The notes: generated by a model from the letters alone, not told the origin. A stretch of DNA of 64,000 nt from Chloroflexota bacterium (GCA_016183425.1 JACPEP010000026.1:1-64000); one strand, 5' to 3'; counted from the first letter of the stretch, positions 1 to 9,744 are shown. Translations and numbers: made by a program.

Positions 1-42
1 GCGGTCCCTCTGCTTTTTGAAGTAAAAGGGATTCCTCTAAAA

Positions 43-828
43 TTAAAGCACCCGGATGTTTCCGGCGTCAAGAAGCACTTTCATCCCCTCGTTGCCCACG
101 ATGATGGAGGCCTCCAGCTCCCGGCCCAGACCCTTGAGTTCTCCCCTTATCTCTTCATCACCGGCGGGACTCATATGGATTACCAATACGGCGGGCAAGC
201 GGCCCTGCCGTTTCCTAATCTCCAGGAGCTCTCCTCGCAGCAGGCGAGGGGTGAGATGGCCTGTGATGCCCGCCATCTCCTCCCGAGAGGTCGGGAAGGT
301 GACCTCGGTGATGAGAAGGTGGGGTGATATGTGCTCCCACAGATTGGAAAAGCCGGGGCCGGTATCCGAGGTATAGAAAAAGCTTCCGCTTGCGGAAGCC
401 ACCTGGTAACCCACAGTGGGAACATTGTGGTTTACCGGTAGAGGCAGAACCTGATAGCCTGCCACGGAGACGGGACGAAAGGGCTCCACCGGACAGAGGC
501 GGAGGGAAGGCGCTTGCGGCGAGGGGAGGCGGGTGAAGTCGGGGTAGATGTGGCCAAAGATGTGATTAGTCAGGGCTTCCAGTACCGACGGGGGGGAAAA
601 GATTTGTTTGGTGCTAGTGTAGGTGTTCAGGCCCAAGGTGGCCACGTCTCGGATATGGTCGAAGTGATGGTGGCTTAAAATAAGGGCGATTATTTTCTCT
701 TGCTCCTCCATAGTGAGGCTACCGGTGAGGCTGCCGGCATCCAGGGCAAGAATCCCATCCACCAAAAGGGACACCAGCTTGCTGTCCCTTGTTTCACCGT
801 TGTGAGCCCCCAGAACGTGAATCTCCAT
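43..828 (-). CDS. MBL-fold hydrolase, class II cyclic-nucleotide phosphodiesterase-like
   Basis: A 261-residue metallo-beta-lactamase fold protein with no signal peptide, so probably cytoplasmic. The zinc-binding HHHFDH motif is at residues 53-58 after a typical N-terminal beta sandwich (GAHNG, LLVDG, LALDAG). A later HxxP(T)xGY stretch and SDTGPG supply further metal-ligand candidates. The arrangement resembles class II cAMP phosphodiesterases (PDEase_II) rather than glyoxalase II, but substrate cannot be set from sequence. It is read alone, away from the YhhQ-like gene, with about 336 bp of repeat-rich DNA between them. Confidence 0.75.
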   Translation of the reverse strand: MEIHVLGAHNGETRDSKLVSLLVDGILALDAGSLTGSLTMEEQEKIIALILSHHHFDHIRDVATLGLNTYTSTKQIFSPPSVLEALTNHIFGHIYPDFTRLPSPQAPSLRLCPVEPFRPVSVAGYQVLPLPVNHNVPTVGYQVASASGSFFYTSDTGPGFSNLWEHISPHLLITEVTFPTSREEMAGITGHLTPRLLRGELLEIRKRQGRLPAVLVIHMSPAGDEEIRGELKGLGRELEASIIVGNEGMKVLLDAGNIRVL

Positions 829-1164
829 GTGGCTCCTTTGGCTGCCTAGTACTTGCTTGCATAAATGCCTAATCGATAAGAAGAATCACCTCTCCCTTGA
901 TGGGAGAGGTCCGGGTGAGGGTGAAATTGAAGCCCCCTCACCTTAATCCTCTCCCACAGAGGGGCGAGGAAATGTTTAGACTTCTACAAGTACTAGTGTC
1001 CTGTCTTCGAAATTTCTTGAACAATCCGCTCCTCCTTCGACACGCTCAGGATGAGCGGGGAAGAAGGGTTTCCCCGCTCGTGGTGAGCCTGTCGAACCAC
1101 GAACCTATGGGTCGATGACCCTGATTTATGGAATGTATTTTGGAGACATGACACTATAATAGCT
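829..1164. repeat. Repeat-rich intergenic region with MITE-like element
   Basis: There is no credible gene here. Near 885-960 there are inverted repeats built from CTCTCCC/GGGAGAG and GTGAGGGTG/CACCCTCAC units, a type seen again near 48.1 kb. From 994 to 1156 lies a 163-bp segment whose ends are imperfect inverted repeats: TAGTGTCCTGTCTTC on the left, and on the right a sequence whose complement reads TAGTGTCATGTCTCC. Inside it is a long palindrome with arms TTCGACA(c)GCTCA and TGAGCcTGTCGAA around 1037-1100. A second segment with the same kind of ends is at 22762-22891. Confidence 0.5.
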
Positions 1165-1779
1165 TTAGCTGTAGGATGATGCTTTGAGACGCTCTCCTTG
1201 TCCCACCAGTTCCCCTTTTATCAGGTAGATAAGGGGGATACTCACCAGGGTGACCCCCATCTTGACGATGTACTGTCCTACGACCAGGTCCAACACAGGA
1301 AAGACTCCGGCGAAGGCGATAGAGATGAAAAACACGCTGTCTACCAGGGTAGATAAGGTATTACTGACTAGGACCCGAGCCCAGCGATGTCCACCAACTC
1401 GCTGCCGCCACCAGGCAAAGACCTCCGTATCTATAAGGGAGGCCACCAGGTAGGCGGTGAGGCTGGCCACCACAATACGAGGTGTAGAGCCCAGCACACC
1501 GGCGAAGGCCTCCTGGCCATTGAAGAAATTGGGGTAAGGGAGCCAGATAGCAAACTGGGCGTAGGCCGCCAGCAGCAGGTTGGCAGCAAAGGCGGTATAT
1601 ATCACCTGCCGCGCTCCCCCCCTCCCCAACCGCTGGTTAATAAGGTCGATGAGGGTGAAGGTCAATGCGTAGATGAAAACGGCCGAAGGGACGACGATAC
1701 CCGCCACAGCTACCGGCTTGCTGGCGGTAACGTTCGCTATTATCTCACAGGCAACGTAGATGCCGACAAGAAAGAGCAC
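1165..1779 (-). CDS. Queuosine precursor transporter, YhhQ/QPTR family
   Basis: A 204-residue integral membrane protein with about six hydrophobic segments. Family features are the N-terminal ANVTASKP region, the FTLIDLINQRLG segment, and the LIDTEVFAWWRQR and LVSNTLSTLVDSVFF motifs characteristic of the YhhQ/DUF165 family, which imports queuosine precursors such as preQ0. It is slightly shorter than E. coli YhhQ at the N terminus. The start used is GTG with a GAGG sequence about 7 nt upstream. Flanking genes are unrelated, so it is probably monocistronic. Confidence 0.85.
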   Translation of the reverse strand: MLFLVGIYVACEIIANVTASKPVAVAGIVVPSAVFIYALTFTLIDLINQRLGRGGARQVIYTAFAANLLLAAYAQFAIWLPYPNFFNGQEAFAGVLGSTPRIVVASLTAYLVASLIDTEVFAWWRQRVGGHRWARVLVSNTLSTLVDSVFFISIAFAGVFPVLDLVVGQYIVKMGVTLVSIPLIYLIKGELVGQGERLKASSYS

Positions 1780-1907
1780 TAATTTGCCTCAGCCTCCAAG
1801 GCCCCGCCCATGGAAGCGGCTTCCCCCCCTCTTCTTAACTCTTGGGTAGCTTAGGAAGGGGGCGCCACCTCCCTCAAGGGGTGGCGACCCTGGTCCTTTC
1901 ATAGAGT

Positions 1908-2759
1908 TCAAGCCTTGGAGTAGGCCTCGTCCCGCATCTTGAGGAACTCCCGGAGCCCTCCCCGTTCCATAGCCTTGCGACGCTCCTCCCGATAGGCCCT
2001 GGCCTGCTCAGTGTGGTGAGACATCTGGTGGATGAGCATGTGGTAATCCCATGCATCAGCCTGGCCCATGATGTCCAGGGTTCGGTTAATGGAGCGCTTC
2101 GTCAGACTCACCGTCACATTGGGGGTGAGGGCGATCTTCCGGGCTATCCTCAGGGTCTCCTCCTCCAGCTTTTCCCGGGGTACCACCTTGTTGACCGCCC
2201 CCAGTCGCCACGCCTCCATGGCGGTGATACGATCCCCCGTCCACAGAAGCTCTTTGGCCTTACGCGCCCCCACTTCCCAGGGATGGAAAAGGATCTCCAC
2301 CGCCGCCGGTGTCATGCGCAGCACCGGGTCGCCGAAATCGGCGTCCTCGGAGGCGACGATAATATCGCACATGGCGGCCACCATCCACCCCGCCGCCAGA
2401 CAGTGTCCTTGTACCTGGGCAATGGTGGGTTTGGTCAGGTTTCGAATGACCAGGCACTTATCTATGTAGATGTATTGTTCCCGAGCCAGGCTACCCTCCA
2501 AGCCAGGTAGCTGGCTTAGCTCTGGCCGCTGGGGGGAGGGTTTTCCCCGGCCGCTCATATCGTGTCCCGAGGAAAAGGAGGGACCAGCTCCGGCCAGGAT
2601 GATTACCTTAACCTCCGGGTCCTCCTCCGCCTGCTTCATGGCCTCGTCCATCTCCTCGATAAGGAGGTAATCCTGGGCATTATGGGTCTCGGGGCGATTC
2701 AAGACGATACGGGCGATGTTGCCATCGATTTTTTCGTAGAGTATAGTGCTCCAGCTCAT
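1908..2759 (-). CDS. Crotonase-family (enoyl-CoA hydratase/isomerase-like) protein, copy 1
   Basis: A 283-residue crotonase-fold acyl-CoA enzyme. The oxyanion-hole regions are visible (SSGHDMSG near residues 62-70; VQGHCLAAG near 120), as is the CDIIVAS segment. The usual hydratase glutamates are absent: the GGGCELA region reads AGWMVAA and the PE(I/L) position reads DPVLRM, so ordinary enoyl-CoA hydration is unlikely and a different crotonase reaction is more probable. It lies 41 bp downstream of a close paralogue in the same direction, a tandem duplication. Confidence 0.8.
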   Translation of the reverse strand: MSWSTILYEKIDGNIARIVLNRPETHNAQDYLLIEEMDEAMKQAEEDPEVKVIILAGAGPSFSSGHDMSGRGKPSPQRPELSQLPGLEGSLAREQYIYIDKCLVIRNLTKPTIAQVQGHCLAAGWMVAAMCDIIVASEDADFGDPVLRMTPAAVEILFHPWEVGARKAKELLWTGDRITAMEAWRLGAVNKVVPREKLEEETLRIARKIALTPNVTVSLTKRSINRTLDIMGQADAWDYHMLIHQMSHHTEQARAYREERRKAMERGGLREFLKMRDEAYSKA

Positions 2760-2800
2760 AGCTATTACCCCTTCTAGTGGTATAAACTACCTGATCCGTA

Positions 2801-3640
2801 CTAGGCAGTACGGTAGGCTTCGTCTCTGGCCTTCAGGAACTCCCTAAGCCCTCCCTTCTCGTAGGCAGACTGCCTCACCTGTTCATTGAACTGTTTGGCT
2901 TGCTCTGTGTGATGGGACATCTGATGAGCCAGGAAGTGGTAGTCGATGGCGTTGGCCTGACCCATAATGTCTAGGGTTCGGTTGATGGAGCGTTTCGTCA
3001 GGCTCACCGTGACATGGGGGGTAAGGGCAATTTTCCGGGCCAGCCTCAAAGTCTCCTCCTCCAGCTTTTCCCGGGGCACCACCTTGTTGACCGCCCCCAG
3101 CCGCCATGCCTCCTCTGCTGTCAAGCCATCGCCGGTAAAGAGGATCTCTTTAGCCTTGCGGGCTCCCACCTCCCAGGGATGGAAGAGGATCTCCACTGCG
3201 GCTGGCGTCATGCGCAGCACCGGGTCCTGGAAAATGGCATCCTGGGAGGCGACGATGATGTCGCACATGGCGGCCACCATCCACCCCGCCGCCACACAAT
3301 AGCCCTGAACCTGGGCGATGGTGGGTTTGGGGAGGTTTCGGATGTACATGCATTTGTCTATGTATAGGAACTGCTCGCGAGCCATGTTGCCCTCCAGCCC
3401 CACCCCGTGAGGCTCCTTTGTCCAGCGGTCGGGGCTCATGTCGTGGCCGGTGGAAAAGGCCCGCCCCGTCCCCCCCAGGATAACCACTCGCACTTCATCG
3501 TCCTGCTCCGCCTCGTGGAAGGCATCATCCATCTCCAGAATGACCTGACGATTCTGGGCATTCAGCTTGTCTGGTCGGTTCAGCAAGATGCGAGCGATAT
3601 TGCTTTCCGGCTTTTCATAAACAATGAACTCTCGCGCCAT
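2801..3640 (-). CDS. Crotonase-family (enoyl-CoA hydratase/isomerase-like) protein, copy 2
   Basis: A 279-residue paralogue of the neighbouring downstream gene, near-identical through the DPVLRMTPAAVEILFHPWE and TKRSINRTLDIMGQA segments. It shares the non-standard active site (AGWMVAA, DPVLRM) in place of the two catalytic glutamates of classic enoyl-CoA hydratases. The pair is probably co-transcribed with this gene first. It has a normal start with ATG followed by AREFIVYEKPES and an AAGGAG-like site upstream. Substrate is unknown; acyl-CoA chemistry is inferred from the fold. Confidence 0.8.
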   Translation of the reverse strand: MAREFIVYEKPESNIARILLNRPDKLNAQNRQVILEMDDAFHEAEQDDEVRVVILGGTGRAFSTGHDMSPDRWTKEPHGVGLEGNMAREQFLYIDKCMYIRNLPKPTIAQVQGYCVAAGWMVAAMCDIIVASQDAIFQDPVLRMTPAAVEILFHPWEVGARKAKEILFTGDGLTAEEAWRLGAVNKVVPREKLEEETLRLARKIALTPHVTVSLTKRSINRTLDIMGQANAIDYHFLAHQMSHHTEQAKQFNEQVRQSAYEKGGLREFLKARDEAYRTA

Positions 3641-3819
3641 CCCATTACTCCTTTCTTATGATAGTTCAACCGGACGCTCTATCCCTTTCCTGCGGCCTCC
3701 GCACCCTCACTTCCACTACCTTCGGGAAAGGCCTAGAAGAGCATACCTCAAAGACGAAGTCAATCTAGCACGTGCCTCTGAAAGTGTCAAGAGAGCGAAC
3801 CCGCTGGCAGTGTATCCGA

Positions 3820-3847
3820 CAGTCGGGGTCGTTACCGACCCCGACTG
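3820..3847. repeat. Perfect 12-bp inverted repeat with TTAC loop
   Basis: CAGTCGGGGTCG and its exact complement surround a 4-base loop. It sits between two minus-strand genes, downstream of the beta-helix gene's 3' end on the other side. Related palindromes occur at 21152-21212 and 21609-21629, so it may be a dispersed repeat rather than a dedicated terminator; no T-run follows. Confidence 0.6.
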
Positions 3848-3886
3848 TATGCATCGGGGCGTAGGGCGGGTTTGAAACCCGCCCTA

Positions 3887-6379
3887 CTAAGGCCAGGGGG
3901 TGGGGACGACGCGGCCCAGATTTATCCCCGTTAGCACAATGTCGTAGACATTCACCGAACCGTCGCCGTTGATGTCGGCCCGCGTATCGGCGGGGGGCAC
4001 GGGGAGGCCAAAGTTGGCTCCCAGAAGCACCAGGTCGGCGATGTCAATGTCGCCGTCCCTATCGGCGTCGCCGCCCAGGAGTTTCACCACTGGCAAGTTG
4101 GTGGTCGCTCCTGCCGTCACCACCACGCCTGCTCGCTGGGCGTAGAGGTATCCCGCTACGGCGGCGGCGGCAGTATAGGTTCCCGAGATCACATTGTTGA
4201 TGGTAAAAGCGCCATCGGCGGCCGTGGTGGCGGTGTAGACACCAGGGGTGAGGCTTACCAGCGCCCCACCGTCGTTGGTCCGCCCCTGAAGGTCTACCCG
4301 CCCCACCACCGTACCCACTGACATATCGCCCGTCTCAGCCCAGACCTCTTGGGAATACCAGCTTTCACTCCCGCCGCTATCATAGGCGGTCACCGCCAGG
4401 TAGTAGCGGAGGCCAGGAGTAAGCCCTGTCAATGGATAGCTGGTGCTGTTGCCAACAGTGACAGAATAGGCATATGGGTAGCCCGGCTCGGTATCGTAGT
4501 AGACTCGATAGCCGGCGACGTCTCCTTCCGGGTTGGCTGCCCAAGAGAGGGCGACGGAGGTGGCTCCGGCGCTAGCGGCCAACGCCGTAGGTGGAGAAGG
4601 AGGAGCGAAGGTGTTGGGGATAGTCAGGACGGGAGAGTAATAGACTATGCCCAGGGCAAAACTATCGAAGAAGTCGTAGATTATCGCCTCTATATCGCTG
4701 GCGTTGGCCGTACCCCAGTAGTTGTTGGTGGCATTGAGATTGGCGGAGCTATCCATTTTCAAGCCATGCTCTTCGTTAGTGAAGATATTGTTTTGAGTGA
4801 AAGACGTAGCGCCGCTGGTGGCCAACCCTCCCCAAGAGGGGGCCTGATTTCCTACCACGGTGTTGTTGATAAAGGTGCCGATGTTCTTCAGGTAGGCACC
4901 GCCAGCACCCCCGGCGGCGTCAGCGACGTTGCGTGCAATGGTATTGCCCCCTAAATCGCCACCATCGGCGTAGAGGCCGCCACCAGTGCCCCCCGTGGCG
5001 TTGTCCACCAAGGTGTTGGCACTAACGCTGTTCCTCCCCGAGGCCCAGATACCACCCCCCGCTTTGGCGGCGTAGTTGTTCAAAAGGATGTTATCCCTGA
5101 TGTCTCCAAAGAACCCGCTCATCCACCACGACTCCCAGGAGTAGAGATAGTTGTCGATGTTCATAGCGCCGCCGTTGCTCCAAGAGAAATTGCTAGTAAA
5201 AGTGTTGTCTTGGATAGTGACCAGACCCCGGGCCCAGAGCCCTCCGCCGTAGTCTCGGGCCGTGTTGCCGGATACGAAGTTGTCCTCAACGCTCACAGTA
5301 CCGTAGCCCCATATGCCGCCACCGGACCAACCAGCGGTGTTGTTAAAGATGGTGCTGCCCACCAGGGTGAAACTGCCTCCCCAATAGTCATAGTAACCAT
5401 AGGGGCGACCATGGTAGGCATATATGCCGCCGCCGTTCTTAGGAGCATAGTTATAGGAGATGGTGCTATTCCTGAGGCTCACGTTGCCCCCAGAGCTATA
5501 GATGCCGCCCCCATAGGCGGCGGTGTTGTGGCTGATGTCGCTATCCAGGGCAGCTAATGTGCTCGTGTAGACCTCTATGCCTCCCCCATAGTAAACGGCG
5601 GAGTTGAGAGTGATGGTGTTGCCCCTCAAGGTCAGGGGGCCGGCGCCATTGACTCGGAGACCACCACCGTAGGTAGCATTATTGCCCGTGATTGTATTGC
5701 CACTTAGAGTGCCCCAGCCCCCATAGACGTAGACCCCACCCCCGAAGGCGGCCTGATTATTGCTGATGATGCTGTTGGTTACCCTGAGATTGCTGCTATA
5801 GTAAGCGTAGATACCGCTGGTGGTGTTGTACCTGACAGTGATGTGGTCTATGAAGGGCGCCGCTTGGTTCAGCCAGACGGCGCCGGCTACGGAGGAACCA
5901 GCATACTCTACGATAGCATACTGAATGATGGAGCCACCGAGATAGTTACCGTCCCCATCGTAGGTGGCGTCCCGGCTGGAGTCGCCAAACTTGATAGCGC
6001 TCCATGCGCCAGGAAAGGGGGAGGGACGGCTGGAGGTAAAGGTGATGGGCTGAGACGCCGTGCCCCGGGCGATGAGGGTGCCGTCCACCAGGATGCCCAG
6101 ATTGTCGCCAAACTTCACCACCACCCCCGGCTCGATGGTCAGGGTGACGCCAGCGCTAACATAGACACTGGAGGTGATGACGTAGGGGCTGCCCGCCAGG
6201 GTCCAGGTGGTGTTACTACTGATGGTAAGCTGGGGCTCTGGCGGGGCGGAGGCCTCTACATACCCCAGTCTTAAGCCTGGGGTATGATACAATGTCCCTA
6301 TTGTCAGGGCCAAAAAGACGGCCGCTGCCCCCAGAAAAAGCCAAACGAACGGCGCTTTTGTAAAGCCGTTCTTTCCCAC
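3887..6379 (-). CDS. Secreted right-handed beta-helix protein with Fn3 and dockerin domains
   Basis: An 830-residue exported surface protein. An N-terminal hydrophobic segment (residues 10-30) acts as signal or anchor. Residues about 50-570 are parallel beta-helix repeats of the GNTIxxNxAxxGGGI type, some 15 coils rich in GGG(I/L)Y. Next comes a fibronectin III domain (PPTALAASAG... LTPGLRYYLAVTAYD), a carboxypeptidase-regulatory-like domain (GRVDLQGRTNDGGA), and a C-terminal type I dockerin pair with calcium loops DADRDGDIDIADL and DINGDGSVNVYDI. Dockerins outside cellulosomes are common. A polysaccharide-binding or adhesive role is likely; no catalytic residues can be assigned. Confidence 0.85.
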   Translation of the reverse strand: MGKNGFTKAPFVWLFLGAAAVFLALTIGTLYHTPGLRLGYVEASAPPEPQLTISSNTTWTLAGSPYVITSSVYVSAGVTLTIEPGVVVKFGDNLGILVDGTLIARGTASQPITFTSSRPSPFPGAWSAIKFGDSSRDATYDGDGNYLGGSIIQYAIVEYAGSSVAGAVWLNQAAPFIDHITVRYNTTSGIYAYYSSNLRVTNSIISNNQAAFGGGVYVYGGWGTLSGNTITGNNATYGGGLRVNGAGPLTLRGNTITLNSAVYYGGGIEVYTSTLAALDSDISHNTAAYGGGIYSSGGNVSLRNSTISYNYAPKNGGGIYAYHGRPYGYYDYWGGSFTLVGSTIFNNTAGWSGGGIWGYGTVSVEDNFVSGNTARDYGGGLWARGLVTIQDNTFTSNFSWSNGGAMNIDNYLYSWESWWMSGFFGDIRDNILLNNYAAKAGGGIWASGRNSVSANTLVDNATGGTGGGLYADGGDLGGNTIARNVADAAGGAGGAYLKNIGTFINNTVVGNQAPSWGGLATSGATSFTQNNIFTNEEHGLKMDSSANLNATNNYWGTANASDIEAIIYDFFDSFALGIVYYSPVLTIPNTFAPPSPPTALAASAGATSVALSWAANPEGDVAGYRVYYDTEPGYPYAYSVTVGNSTSYPLTGLTPGLRYYLAVTAYDSGGSESWYSQEVWAETGDMSVGTVVGRVDLQGRTNDGGALVSLTPGVYTATTAADGAFTINNVISGTYTAAAAVAGYLYAQRAGVVVTAGATTNLPVVKLLGGDADRDGDIDIADLVLLGANFGLPVPPADTRADINGDGSVNVYDIVLTGINLGRVVPTPWP

Positions 6380-6473
6380 TTGGGCATCCTCCGCATGGGG
6401 CTAATTCAGACCGCCCTCACTATATAACTCATGAGCCAGCCCTGTCAATGGCTTGGCTTCTAGAACGCCACCC

Positions 6474-7106
6474 TTACATCCAGAGGACATCCCCGCAGAT
6501 GTTGGCGTCCAGAGGCCGGCTTAGGAACCGGTTAAACAGCTTCCGCTCCTGGCCTAAGGTGGTGGTAGCTCCATGGCCAGGATAGACGATGGTATCGTCA
6601 GGGAGGGTGAAAATCCGCCGTCGCAAGGTCGCGATGAGGCGCCGGAAGCTGGCCGGAGTTCGTGTGTAACCGGGGCCGTTGGGGAACAAGGTATCGCCAC
6701 CGAAAAGGTGACGCCCCAGACGCAAAGAAATGCTCCCCGGCGTGTGGCCGGGGGTGGCCATGACCTCCAAGGTCAGTTGACCGCAACGGATGGTTTCACC
6801 ACCCACCAGGGCAAAATCCACCCCACTCGGCACGTCCTCCGCCTCTTTAATATGGGCTACCACGGGCATCTTCAGGCGGGAGCGAAGCTCCTCTACGGCA
6901 CCCACATGGTCGCCGTGGCTATGGGTGATGACCAAAGCCCTGACGGCGGCACCCCTCACCCCCTCCGCGATCTTCTCCCCTTCGTCGGGAGCGTCGATGA
7001 TGACTACCTCCCTCGTCCGAAGGCAGAAAAGAAGGTAACAGTTGCTCTCATGCCCCCCCAGGGGCAGGCATTCTATGCGTATCTCCGGATCCCGATATAG
7101 CTCCAA
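6474..7106 (-). CDS. MBL-fold metallohydrolase (glyoxalase II-like)
   Basis: A 210-residue cytoplasmic hydrolase with the full zinc signature THSHGDHVG near residues 61-69, ATPGHTPGS near 118-126, FGGDTLF near 134-140 and YPGHG near 174-178. This is the layout of the glyoxalase II / GloB-like subgroup. The N terminus (IECLPLGGHESNCYLL) is also standard for the subgroup. No partner gene reveals the substrate; the adjacent upstream gene is a DUF3048 lipoprotein in the same direction. Confidence 0.8.
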   Translation of the reverse strand: MELYRDPEIRIECLPLGGHESNCYLLFCLRTREVVIIDAPDEGEKIAEGVRGAAVRALVITHSHGDHVGAVEELRSRLKMPVVAHIKEAEDVPSGVDFALVGGETIRCGQLTLEVMATPGHTPGSISLRLGRHLFGGDTLFPNGPGYTRTPASFRRLIATLRRRIFTLPDDTIVYPGHGATTTLGQERKLFNRFLSRPLDANICGDVLWM

Positions 7107-7169
7107 GTATCACCTCCTGTAAATAATGAAAAGCACTGTCTTCGTATATGTCTCCTAAGGAGTTCCGCC

Positions 7170-8225
7170 TCAACCAGTTTTTGCCTCCATGGAGATAGGC
7201 ACTAATTGTATCCATATGTTGCCCGGCTTAAAAGGAATGGGCCGTCCCGCCTGATCCAGAAAGCGCGTTTTCTCTCCTAAAGAGGGGCGCACCCATCGGC
7301 CAGGTACGAGGACACCGTCGCGAAAGACCTGCGCCCTGCCTTCTCCCACCAGGTCGATATCTATGGTGGCGGCCCCGTAGGCATCTCTAAAATCGGTCTC
7401 CCGATGGGGAACATACTGCACCACCACGTTGGCCACCTCTATCTGCTGCTCACCATTGGCATCTTTGTGGGGAGTATCGTGGATAAAGCGAGAATAGGTG
7501 CGCCGGGACTCATCGTAGCGATACTCCACGTCGAAGCCGGAGCGATAAGGGATGGTGATGAGAGTCACCCGCTCCCCCTGAGGAGGTGCATCCTGGTGGG
7601 GGAGGGGTTGGATTTCCGCCGTCTTGTTCCAATCCCGTTGGGAAGCGTACTGGCGCAGGACAGGTATAGTGGAGTAGACATTGGAGGGAGCCGGGCGGCG
7701 GCTGACTCGCTGGAAGGCGCTGGAGTCCCAGTAGCCATCGATGTTGGGGAAGCCTGCCTCCTGTATGGCGGCCATGACCGGCGGCCCCCCACCCCAGTGG
7801 ACGAAGATGGCATTGAACTCCGCCACCAGGTCCAGGTCCACCAGACGAGCGCTGCGCACTGGCCCTACCTCCAGAGGTTCATCGGTAATAAAGAGAGCAA
7901 AGAAGCGGGTGACGTCCCCCTCCGTCAGATGCTCATATACGATGCACGCCTGGGACAGCCCCGACTGAGGTCGGGCCGCAGGCTCGTTGGTTATCTTCAC
8001 CCCCAGAGGACGAATTAGGCCCGGCTGAGGAAGGGGCCGTCCGCACAAGGGATCGGCGTACACCACGGGGGTTGGGGGGGGAGGGGGGGTGCTGGCGGGT
8101 GGGGAGGCCGTGGGCGAAGGCAAAATTGTAGGCGAAGGGGTGGGGGACGCCAATAAGACATAGGCTGTCCCCAGTAGGAGAAGCACAAGCCCCCCTCCCC
8201 ACCACCAACTACGCCGAAAAGTCAT
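7170..8225 (-). CDS. DUF3048 (YerB-like) exported protein
   Basis: A 351-residue protein with an N-terminal membrane segment (WWWGGGLVLLLLGTAYVLL, residues 7-25) followed by a proline/threonine-rich linker and a DUF3048 domain, recognised by RPLGVKITNEPAARPQSGL, EGDVTRFFALF and GPVRSARLVDLDLV in the N half and a C-terminal barrel-like half ending PFKPGNIWIQLVP. B. subtilis YerB is the named relative; function is unknown but extracytoplasmic. The poly-C/G tracts in the linker reflect a (P/T/S)-rich spacer. Confidence 0.8.
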   Translation of the reverse strand: MTFRRSWWWGGGLVLLLLGTAYVLLASPTPSPTILPSPTASPPASTPPPPPTPVVYADPLCGRPLPQPGLIRPLGVKITNEPAARPQSGLSQACIVYEHLTEGDVTRFFALFITDEPLEVGPVRSARLVDLDLVAEFNAIFVHWGGGPPVMAAIQEAGFPNIDGYWDSSAFQRVSRRPAPSNVYSTIPVLRQYASQRDWNKTAEIQPLPHQDAPPQGERVTLITIPYRSGFDVEYRYDESRRTYSRFIHDTPHKDANGEQQIEVANVVVQYVPHRETDFRDAYGAATIDIDLVGEGRAQVFRDGVLVPGRWVRPSLGEKTRFLDQAGRPIPFKPGNIWIQLVPISMEAKTG

Positions 8226-8295
8226 ATCTTAGCCCAACCAGGCCTTATTATAACCCGTAGAAGCTTTCCTGGAAACCGAGTCTGAAAGGGAGCCT

Positions 8296-9525
8296 TCAAC
8301 GGGAGAGACAGGAGGTCTTAAGAAGGTAGTCCCCCTCTACCTGGGGAAAGGAGTTGGCCAAGCGTACCGTGCGGCCCACCTGAAGAGCGGTAAAACCATA
8401 CTTGTGCCGCACACCATCCATGGCCTGGTGGAGACGCTTCCAGCGGTCCTGGCTACGATCCCACAGGGAAAGCTGCCATCCTCCACCCACCAGACGAGCG
8501 ACTTCGATGCCCACCAGGCGTACCCGACACCGCCGTTGGCGCAGCGCCCCTTCCATTAGCTCTTGGCCAACGGCGAAGATGACCTCCTCGCTATCGCTGG
8601 GCCCCTTCAAGGTACGGGAACGGCTGATGGTCTGAAAATCGGCGTAGCGGAGCTTCAAAGTGACGCAACGAGCCCATTTCGCCTCCCTCCGGAGTTCCGC
8701 CGCCACCCGCTCGCTGAGATAGCGCAGGGTGGCCCCCAGAAAATCCCTATCCCAGGTATCCTGGGGAAAGGTGGTGCTGCGGCTGATGGACTTGGCCGGC
8801 GGTGGCGGAGCTAATTTCCTGGTATCCACGCCCCGAGCATAGCGGTGAAGCACCTCCCCCCAGACCCCCAAAAGGGCACGCAGATGAATGGCCGGGGTGG
8901 TCGCCAGTTGGCCGATGGTGGAAATGCCCACTCCCCGCAACCGCTTTTCCACCTCCGGACCCACCCCAGGCAACCTACCGATGGGCAAGGGAGCCAGAAA
9001 GGAGGCCTCCTCCCCCAGCGGCACCTCCACCAGCCCGTCGGGCTTCTCCAAGTCCGAGGCCACCTTAGCCACCACCTTGGAGGTGGCGATGCCCACGGAG
9101 GCAGTGAGACCCAGCTCTTTGCGGATGCGCTCTTTCAGGTTCCGGGCCGTTTCCCGCGGTGGCCCGTATAGGGCATCGAAACCGGTGAGATCCAGGTAGG
9201 CCTCGTCGATACCCCCCACCTCCACCTCCGGGGTGAGATGGGCCAACATGGCCATAAAGCGCTCCGAGGTCTCCCGATAGTGGGCAAAGTTGCCGGGCAG
9301 GAAAATGGCGTGAGGACATAGGCGCTGGGCAACGGTCAGGGACATCCCCGCTCGCAGGCCGTAGGCCCGCGCCGGATAGGAGGCGGCGGCCACCACACCC
9401 CGACCTCCGGGCTCCCCACCCACTACCACTGCCTTTCCCCGTAACTGGGGGTGGCGGGCCTGCTCTACAGAGACAAAGAAGGCGTCCATATCCACATGGA
9501 GAATGCATCTGGCCGTAGAAGACAT
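8296..9525 (-). CDS. dinB: DNA polymerase IV (Y-family translesion polymerase)
   Basis: A 409-residue Y-family polymerase. The catalytic motifs are complete: HVDMDAFFVSVE at residues 10-21 and the GGIDEAYLD motif near 103-111, giving the acidic triad. The helix-hairpin-helix LPGVGPEVEKRL follows near 183, with a little-finger domain at the C terminus. It performs error-prone bypass of lesions. The upstream region is AT-rich and shared divergently with the small-protein cluster. No LexA-type box was recognised. Confidence 0.92.
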   Translation of the reverse strand: MSSTARCILHVDMDAFFVSVEQARHPQLRGKAVVVGGEPGGRGVVAAASYPARAYGLRAGMSLTVAQRLCPHAIFLPGNFAHYRETSERFMAMLAHLTPEVEVGGIDEAYLDLTGFDALYGPPRETARNLKERIRKELGLTASVGIATSKVVAKVASDLEKPDGLVEVPLGEEASFLAPLPIGRLPGVGPEVEKRLRGVGISTIGQLATTPAIHLRALLGVWGEVLHRYARGVDTRKLAPPPPAKSISRSTTFPQDTWDRDFLGATLRYLSERVAAELRREAKWARCVTLKLRYADFQTISRSRTLKGPSDSEEVIFAVGQELMEGALRQRRCRVRLVGIEVARLVGGGWQLSLWDRSQDRWKRLHQAMDGVRHKYGFTALQVGRTVRLANSFPQVEGDYLLKTSCLSR

Positions 9526-9652
9526 AGCTTCCTCTGTAATAGTATATATGTACTATTAATTTAGGGTGTATTCCCCCTATTGTCAATGGGCAAAAGACAC
9601 CCGGAGACGGGGCCTTTTCTCCCAAATTATTATGTTTTATATGCTCTAAATA

Positions 9653-9681
9653 TTGACATTGGTAGCTCCCTTTGCTAATAT
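9653..9681 (+). promoter_or_regulatory. Consensus sigma-70 promoter for small-protein cluster
   Basis: Perfect -35 TTGACA (9653-9658), 17-bp spacer, and -10 TAATAT (9676-9681, five of six matches). It lies in an AT-rich stretch and points at the cluster of small genes beginning at 9891, about 200 nt downstream, leaving a long leader. It is one of the strongest promoter matches in the window. Confidence 0.75.
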
Positions 9682-9744
9682 AATGAGTACAGATGAACTT
9701 AGGAATGCCTGGATAGGCCACTTTTAACAAAAAGGAGAAGGCCG